A DNA stretch of 37,968 nucleotides from contig QXVZ01016366.1 in NCBI GenBank assembly GCA_008931825.1, forward strand, positions 1 to 37,968. Reading direction: 5' to 3'. The stretch comes from Phallusia fumigata (taxonomy: Eukaryota > Chordata > Ascidiacea > Phlebobranchia > Ascidiidae). Each line of letters opens with the position of its first letter. Within the stretch, counting starts at the first letter, position 1. The notes beneath the pieces were generated by a model. The model saw only the letters and a program-made list of their open reading frames with translations, was not told the origin of the DNA and did no database searches. A program made the translations under genes and the position numbers. Below, piece after piece: positions 11,665-20,600 of this stretch.

Positions 11665-14600
11665 GTGAGCAGTCTAAAATCCTCAAGTAATCAGAGTGGG
11701 AGTATCAACGTTACTGAGTGAGAGATTAATTCAGTGTGTTTTGCTAGCTCATATTAGGACACGTTTTGGGTTTTTAGCTTGCTGTTGGCTTGCCACAGAG
11801 GCCTCAAGTCTTTAATGGACAAACAACAGTCCTCTATAATAAACAGAGGGCACGCAGCTCAATTGTCAATGAGTTGTTTTCTTTGATGGTTCTATGCTCT
11901 TTAACTCCTAGTCGTCGTTTGGCAAAGATCGATTTAAATTTCTGCATTGACATCTATGTGCACAAAGCAGATTTCGCTACCACGTAGAGCAGTGGTTCCC
12001 GACTATTTGTGTCTTACGGAACCCCTTTGCAAAAACTTATCTATAGATATAAAATCGGCGTGTTAAAACAGTACGCCAGTGTTTCTAGTGCATCATGGCA
12101 CCCATAGTGTCTTGCAGAACAAATTCAAAATCAACAATGTTAAGTAAACTGCCATTTTGCATGCTAATAATGCGGTATAAACATCAATCATGTCAGTCTA
12201 TTTTGTAAGCATTATTCACCGTTATACCAGGTAAGACTTAACTTAATGGAAAAACAATTCTAGTTAATTGTTGCAAACGACACCCCAGCTTGCTGTGGCA
12301 CCCCGGTTGAAAAACACTGGTCTGGAGAAATAATAAATCTCCTGCTTTGTGGCAGCCCCGTTGAAACTTGTTCTGTTTTTTTATTTTAAAAACTAAAGTA
12401 TTTTGCAGGTTCTAGCCAGATTTGCCCAAATCACCAGTTTCAATGTTCAAGTGACGTTCCTTGTGCCGATTTTAACGACTTATGTGACGGAACCGCACAA
12501 TGTGATGGCGAAACTGATGAACAAAACTGTGATGGTTGGTAGAGACATGTTTTCTTGTTTCGTTTTCTTGTCATACACAGCTGAAATGTCGTCAGAAGTG
12601 AACGAAAATCGCATAGTTTTTAGTTGAGGCTATCAAATTAATGGTTCATAGCAGTGGTTCCCAACCTGGGGGTCGCGACCCTAAAAGGGGTGGCAGGGAG
12701 GTTTTTGGAGGGTCGCGACAGATATGTGATATTTTTACAAACGCAGACAGATATGTGATATTTTTTAACTTTTTACCACACTTAGGTTACAACTGGTTTG
12801 ACCTGCATCACCTGTCGTGTCAGGCACGATAAGCAGTAGGCTACGTGCCCATAGCTAACCATGAAGTTGCAAAGCCAGTCATCTCATGGAGCAGAAGTGG
12901 ATGCAAATCAATGATATACTGAAAAAAGCATTTTAATTGATCTTGTTGCTTAGAAAAAAATGGTTGGTTGGGTCGCAAGATATTTGAAATCATTATAGGG
13001 GGTCACCAGTCAGAAAAGGTTGGGAACCACTGATTTAGAGCTATAAACTTAGGAACACAAGATACGGACATGAAGAGAAGTTTATTTAAAAACATAACTG
13101 CCAGAGAGCTTGTATGTAGTGAATACTTTGTAATGCAAACGTTTCAACAATCGCTGTTGTCATTATCATCGCATCATTCTGACGGGCAAGACTTTATTGT
13201 ATTTAATACAAGCAATTTCTCTGGCAGTTATGTTTGCAATTAAATCTAAAAGACTCTTCGTTTATTCACTAATTTTTGTTTTGTAATGCCCCGTAACCCC
13301 CTTCACTAATCAGTTTTAATCGAAGCTGGATTCGAAGCGCAATTGCTTTTAGCTTGTTGTCGAACTACGACCAAGTGATAATGATCTTGCAGCCCAAGAA
13401 CACCACGATTTTACTAGTTGGCCCAATTTTAGCTCAAACGTATCAAAGTTTCAAAACTGCATATGGTTTGCTGTCAAACTGACCACAATCAACTTAATGT
13501 TCTTGCAGGCAACTGTGCAGATGATGAATATGAATGTGATTCTGGGGCCTGCATACCTTCGCACATGAGATGCAATCGTCGTCAAGATTGTGCGGGAAAC
13601 GACGAAGAAGTCAACTGCACAAGTAACTGATAAGCCGATCTACATAGCTACTCTCAATTTATATTACTAAACACACCGAGCCTTCATAATCACTTGGTAT
13701 TATTGACCAAATTCGTTGTACGTTTTTAAACATAACGCCTGTTATTTGCTTACTATAATGGCAACGAAATGTGAGAACACAAAGGGTTGAGAGTTCAAAC
13801 CTCACCAGAGACTGGCTTTACCTCGTATCTTCTTTAATTAACGATTTCTCTTCTAAATAACGAAAGGTAAAAACTAACTTGGCATTGCTCCAGCACAGTA
13901 AAACCCGGTAGCTTGTTTTGGAAATAATTTGACCAACTCCTCTTAACAGAACATGTGTCTCACACCACCCTTTGAAAGAATAACTCCCAAATAAAATAAA
14001 GTCTAACGAATTTCAAACTTCTTGTATTCTTTGCAATCAGTTTCGGAAGGCTGTCGGTATCACGAATATCAATGTCAACCATCGGGAACTTGTATTTCAC
14101 TCTGGGCGATATGTTTTCAATTTGTCTGTCCGTTGAATGACGTGCAACCCATCTGTGATAGTAAGAAAGTGCTTTCGTTTTATCGTGTCGATCTAGCGCT
14201 TCCAACTTTCGATGCATGTTCAAACTAGTGTTTCTAATCCTCCTATACCCGTTTATTCCAAATTTACATTGTCCACAATTTACAAAAATCTATTTGATCT
14301 ATTTTTCCAGTTTTGCCCTACACAATAGAAACAGTGTTATTTTCAACTATAAGTTTCAGCAACAAATTAATAAAAACGCCATGTTAATCATCCGATATCG
14401 CTGGGACGTTGACCCCCAACCGAATAATTTAGTGGTTTCCAAAATTATTAAGTATTCTGGGCCCTTTTGATGATTTGGCTCAAAGCAGTGGAACCCTTTA
14501 AAAACAGTAAAACCTGAATACAGTTTTGAAGTGAACAAACATATTCGTTCGCATAAGCCAGATCTTGTGACACCCAGTAGCCTGGTTTTTAGAGTTGCGC

Positions 14601-17600
14601 TCGATTAATCGTCGCTTGCAAGTTGAGAAAAACAGCGAGCATTTCCATTTCGCCAGCGAGCATTTCTATTCATTTCCATTTCGGGTTCATATATCCCCAG
14701 TTGGGAACCACAGAATTAGTTGAAACTTGTTTTTGCAAACTTTTCTCAACACTTGTGAACTGCAAGTCTATCTATCAAACATAAAACACTTAAGCCGTGT
14801 CTGATAGATAAACTTTGGTCGCGGCTGGTGTAAATGCCCCGCTGCTTGCCGTGAGATCAAAAAACCGTACCGCAAACCGGTAAACGCATCTGGTGTGAAT
14901 CAGCCATTATCGCTGATGCGTCAAAAGTCCACCAACTATTCCAAAGGCGACGCATCGAAAAAAGTTTGAGAAACACTGGTGTAAAATACCGGTCTTGGAA
15001 TTTGGCTTCTAGAACTTCTAGGTCTTTGCAAACGTTTTAGACGGCGGCAAAACCCCTCATAAATGGTGATGGAATCAAATCTAACGTAACCGGTAGACGC
15101 ATGTGGTGTGAATCGGCATCAAGGTCTCATCAGTGCAGCTGGTGACAGAACATTGGACGTTTAGGCTAGTCTAGCCAAATTACGGCACTCCAGTTTGTTG
15201 CGAGTAACAATCATTTTTTTGCATGCTTGCTCTTGTCTTTATCTGCCGATTTCCAGCGAAATTCCTTTACTTCATTCACATTTAAAAACGCAAAGCTTAG
15301 AACAATGGTTGTGATCCAGGTCAATGTGATGCTGACGAGATTTTATGCGGTAATGGAGCTTGTATAGCGCCAGAGTATCGCTGTGACAACATTGTGGATT
15401 GTTTGACTGGAGAAGATGAGGCCGGGTGCGACGAAATCATAGTTGGTAAGTTTTTATTTCTAAATCACCAAATGTTTATTGAGTAATTTGTTGTCTTTTA
15501 TTAATAAAACGCCTGAAGAATTTTGCCAGTGCTTGAACTGTTGTCTATTTTACAGCGAACAAAGTTTTACAAATGCAAAACAAGCGCCAACAAGTGCTAT
15601 GGTTGACTGCACAAAGCTCGTTCTGAAACCCGCTTGAAGCGCAAAAAATTGTAAAAGTAACAAGTGCTATGGTCAACGGCACAAAGCTCGTTAGGAAACC
15701 CGCTTCAAGCGTACAAAGTCGTGCATGCAACCTGAGCTATGCACGAAGCTCGTAAAGAAATCATGCAACGTTGTAAATGTAACAAGCGCCAGTGATTTTA
15801 AATTGCCTTTCTTTTCCTCTGCAGACGAGAACGGCTGCACTGAACGTCGATATAGCTGTGGTACTGATTGCCGGTCGTTGGATAAAGCCTGCTCATACCA
15901 TGCTGGTTGCTCTTCACCGGCAGAATTCGCAAGTCTATGTTCCGGTAACAAACTGTTTATAATTGAGTTCTTATTGTGACGTCACACGGGAGCAAACTCG
16001 CTAGATAAAAATAGCAACTCGACTCTTTAAAAATGCTTTTTAACATTCGCGTTCAGACACTGCTTTATATGTCTCAGATGGTTTACTACTTACTGCGTGC
16101 TGGGATTGTCAAAATGTTGTTTTGTGACGTTGCACATGATGTCACAAACGAAAATGCGAAATGCCGCAGCCAGAAAGGTTGCGGGTTTTAAAATGTTGGA
16201 GATAACCTTGTTTTGTAAAAGAAACTGCAAAGACATAAGTGCACTAAAACAATCACAAAGCCGAAAATAGATGAGCGCTTTGTATATCCAAAGCGTGGGT
16301 ACCTAGGCTTGGCTTTCAAGCAGCTCGGCTGAGTGGTTGTGCCACTACTGTTTTTGTCAGCAAGCAACATTGTCTCAATTTGACGTAACTACTCCTTATT
16401 TGTTGCTTTTTTACACGTGGTTCGACTACTTTTTATCTAATCTGTTGTTGAAAACTACACAGGCAATTGTGGACCAGACGAATTCGAATGTCGATCTGGG
16501 TTTTGTCTTTCACAAGACTTTGTCTGTGACGGTTACCATGACTGCTACGACTTCGATGACGACGAAGTCAATTGTGACGTCCCTGGTAAGTCGGTCTGGG
16601 TCTGAATATGTTTGTTTCGTGATAAAAAAAAATCTATCAAGAAGTCAGAAGTGGACGCGGAGGGTGAGGTGGACATTGGTTGAATATTTATTCGCGGTTT
16701 TTGTGAAGGTTTTAAATTGTGTAGTGGTAACCCTGTTTTGTATCGCTAAGGGCTCGCGCTTTCAAATAGCGAGCGGTGATATACATGTAAACCGCTTTCG
16801 ATTTGCCAGAGATTTTTTGGAAAATTGGTTTCGATTTCATTTAAATTTGCGGACGATCATAGGCGACAATCTTGTTAAAAAGTAAGCTCATTTTATTCTA
16901 ATTGGTTTGTAGCGACCCCTACCGGAACAAAATTTGGCAATGTTAGCTTGCAAATTACCGAATTTCGGCCTACGAGCATAAAGTTCACATGTAAGTGGGA
17001 TTATACCACATGTAATTTGGTCGGATTTTTTGAGTCTTTGCTGCTTGGTAAGTGGCCATTCCTTCGTCAAATCAAGGTTACGAAGCTCCATTCTCACTTC
17101 GTTTTTTTTTTTTGCTTTAATGGTTAGGTCATGCAGTTTCAAAATTGTTAATCTCTTGGTAAAGTCGCATAGCTTGATTAAGATTTTCGCATATTCGTCT
17201 GTTTGTATGGACAGATTTCGTTAACCTCTGGCACATTTTCTCAATATTTTATTTGATTCTTGAGATTTTTTTATTTCATGGACTCCTTCATCCGCTTTAA
17301 AGCTAAAAAAAGCAGTGAAAATTTAATTTGTAAATATAGTGTGTTGTATCGGCTCACAGAAGAAAAAACTTACTCATACAATTATAAATCTTTGTAGATA
17401 ACTTACTAATGTTCATTACAAACCCTTTTAAAAATACACCCCCCCATACTAAGGGGGATTTCCCCTCCGGTTGAAACCCCTGCCCTAACATAACAATGTA
17501 CCAGTTTATCCCTAATTGCACCGCTGTAGAGCTTTCTGCTCCGCTGCAGCCCCATTGAGTCTTGTTTTTTTTTATTTAAGATTGCCATTTAAATTTCTTG

Positions 17601-20600
17601 CATGAAAAACACATGAGACCGAGGCGGGATTAGAACCACCAACCTTAAGAACACAAAACGACCGTGCTTAATTTGGGACTGGAAACTAAATTTATATTGG
17701 TGAATTTAGTTGCAGGTTTAAACCAGACTTGTCCAAACCATCAGTTTCAATGCTCAAGTGAAGTTCCTTGTGCCGACAACGACGTTCTGTGCGACGGAAC
17801 AGCAACTTGCGATGGTGGAATTGATGAACAAAACTGTGACGGTGGGTTGATCGTTTTCTTGTCAAACTGTAGTGAAAAAGTCTCCATACATTGACGAAAA
17901 TTCCGCAGTCTTTAATTAATGCTGACAAATGAATGGTTCAAAGCAAGGGTGTGCAACCTGCGGCCCGCGAATAGAAATTGTGCGGCCCGCGAAACGATTT
18001 CAGTGCATTACTTTTCTTTTTTGTGCATCGCACAACCGACCGGAGTTTAATTTATTATCTATGGCGTAATAATGCCCCTGGGAAAGCAAAGCGAAATTGG
18101 AATTCCTTGGTGCGGCCCGCGGTATAATGCGGCTGATTGTACTTGGCCCTCCAGTAAAAAAGGCTGCACACCCCTGTTTTAAAGCTAAGACTTCGTTTTA
18201 TATTCACTAGTTCTGTTAAGATAAAAGCAACACCACCAAGGGCGCCTGCTGAAATTTTTCCAGGTGGGGGGAATTTTAATGCATTCATACTTTTTTCTTT
18301 TATGAGATTTTTGATAGAACACATATAATTACTAAAGTACATTTTTCGGAATTCCAGGAGGGGGTAGGTGCCCCCCTTGTCCCTATGTGCCGGCGTCCAC
18401 GAACACCACCATGTTATTAGTTGGCCCAATTTCAAAACTGCATATGGTTTGCTGTCGCACTGACCACAAACAACTGATAATGTTTTTTGCAGGCAACTGT
18501 GCAGATGATGAATTTGAATGTGATTCTGGGGCCTGTATACCTTCGTACATGAGATGCAACCGTCGTCAAGATTGTGCAGGACATGACGACGAAGCCAACT
18601 GCACAAGTAACTATCAAGCGAATTTGCATTGTCTTATTATGTACGATGTGTTCAATGATAACGGCATAAAATTTTTTCGACAAACACATAAGGCCACTGT
18701 AATTACATAGAATGGTAAAATGAAAAAGTAGGAAAAAGTTTTCAAATTCAAAACAACGCTTCATGCCTTTCTTTAACACCAACAGAATGTGAGAATACAG
18801 AGGGTTATGAGTTCAAACTTCACCACAGAATAGCCTTACTTCGTACATAGAGTGATTATTAACCTTTTTCCTTATCGGAAGCCTTTAGAAATCATTAACT
18901 AGTTTTCGTTTTCACAAACCAACCAAATTTTTTTTCAAATTTTGAAATCAATTTTCGAAAAAAAAATTTAATTTTAAAATCAGTTCCAAGTTTTCACCAA
19001 CCAACCAACCAATTACGTAATCCTTGTTCTCATGTTTAAACAACAACTAATTTTGTTTGGATGTTATAGAAGTAATGTTGTATCCATATAATAGGCCCAA
19101 ATGTTCGAGCGATGCGTTCAGAGACCCCTGGTCAAGAAACCCCGGCCTAATGGCCAATCAAGCCCACGAACAGAATAAAATACAAACAAGCGAATTTGTA
19201 ACTTCTTGTGTTTAGTTTCGAGCGGTTGTAGGTACCACGAATATCAATGCCTGCCGTCAGGATCTTGTATTCCGATCGCGGCGATGTGTTTTCCAAACAT
19301 TTGTCCGCTTGGTGATGATCCTCCACCCTGTGATGGTGAGAAAGTGCTTTGTGTTATCGTGCTATGTACTTGTTATTGTACACTTTCAATTAAAATTGTT
19401 GTAAACACTTTTATATTAATTATTTCGCGTGCTTTTTCTGTCGATTCGTAGCGGAATTCGTGTTACTTTATCCAATACCATCAAAAAAGCAAATTTAGTG
19501 GTGAATCTGTGGTTAGGGAATAAATCAACCAACAATCGTTCTTAAAAAAATATGTACATTTCGCCCGCGGTCTCTTATTCAAATAGAATCCATAAACAAT
19601 ATGGTTGTGATTCAGGCGAGTGTGGTGCAGACAAGTATATGTGTGGTAACGGAGCTTGCATAGAGGAAGAGTATCATTGTGACAATACAGTGGATTGTTT
19701 GAGTGGAGACGACGAGACAGGATGTGGTGAAATCATAGTTGGTAAGTTTTTGATTCTAAATCACCAAATTTTTGTTGTCTTGGACCAACTTGTTGCCATT
19801 TTAGATTAACATTTAAAGAGCTGTGATCTAAAGAGCTGTCGAACAAAGCTTCATAGTGTCATAGGAAACTTGCTTTATGCGTGTAAAGTCGTGCATGTAA
19901 GTGTTATGGTTAAGTGCACGAACCTTGTTAGGAAACTCGCTTTAAGCTTGTAAACTCGTGCATATAGGTGTTATCGTTGAATGCACGAAGCTCGTTAGGA
20001 AATCCGCTTTCTGAGCGCAAAGTCGTATATGTAACAAGCGCCCGCGCATAATGGTTGACTGCAAGAAGCTAGTTAGAAAACCCGCTTAAAGCGTGTAAAG
20101 TTCTGGATGTAACAATTCCCCTTTCTTCCGCAGACTCGGACGGTTGCACAGCACGTGAATACATCTGTGGTGATACTTGTCAGCTGTTGTTTCATGCCTG
20201 CTCTTACTATGGCAACTGTTCTTCCGAAGCAGAGTTCGCAAGTCTATGTTCCGGTAACAAATTGTTTGTGAATGAGTTTTTGTTGTGGCTTCACACAAGA
20301 GCTAAACCCGCCAGAGAACAAACAGTAACCAAACTCCGAATTGCTTTTTAACGTTTAAACACGGACACTGCTTCCTATGTGTTAGACGTTCTACTTCTCA
20401 TTGTATGCTGAAGTTGTCAAAATGATGTTTTGCCAAATATAAAATTTTGGAGTAAACTTTATTTCGCTGGGTGAAAAACTGTCATCAAGCAACATTATCT
20501 CATTTCATGTCGCCACTTTTAAATGGTTTGTTTTTGAAAACCACACAGGCAATTGTGGACCAGATGAATTTGAATGTCGATCTGGTTCTTGCATTCCACA

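Larger units (their letters stand above)
12409..16585 (+). other. first six-exon LDLa cassette of gene A (modules a-f)
   Basis: Six exons each encode one six-cysteine module. Module a (12409) ends [10 protein letters not shown] and module b (13510) ends [10 protein letters not shown]. Module d (15320) ends [10 protein letters not shown], and module f (16463) ends in an acidic DFDDDEVNC. All four carry the acidic D-x-x-x-D-E type calcium site of LDLa repeats. Modules c (14041, CRYHEYQC to PICD) and e (15825, CTERRYSC to SLC) keep six cysteines but lack the acidic cluster. All exons are class 1-1, which allows duplication without frame change. The set is repeated at 17716-20671. Confidence 0.85.

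Noticed and set aside
16337-16885. 182-codon plus-strand frame
   Set aside because: It overlaps the module f exon in the wrong frame. The LDLa exon 16463-16585 has clear splice sites and cysteine pattern, and the long frame has no domain.
18055-18606. 183-codon minus-strand frame
   Set aside because: It crosses a hAT element, a MITE and the antisense of module b'. It is a chance open frame.
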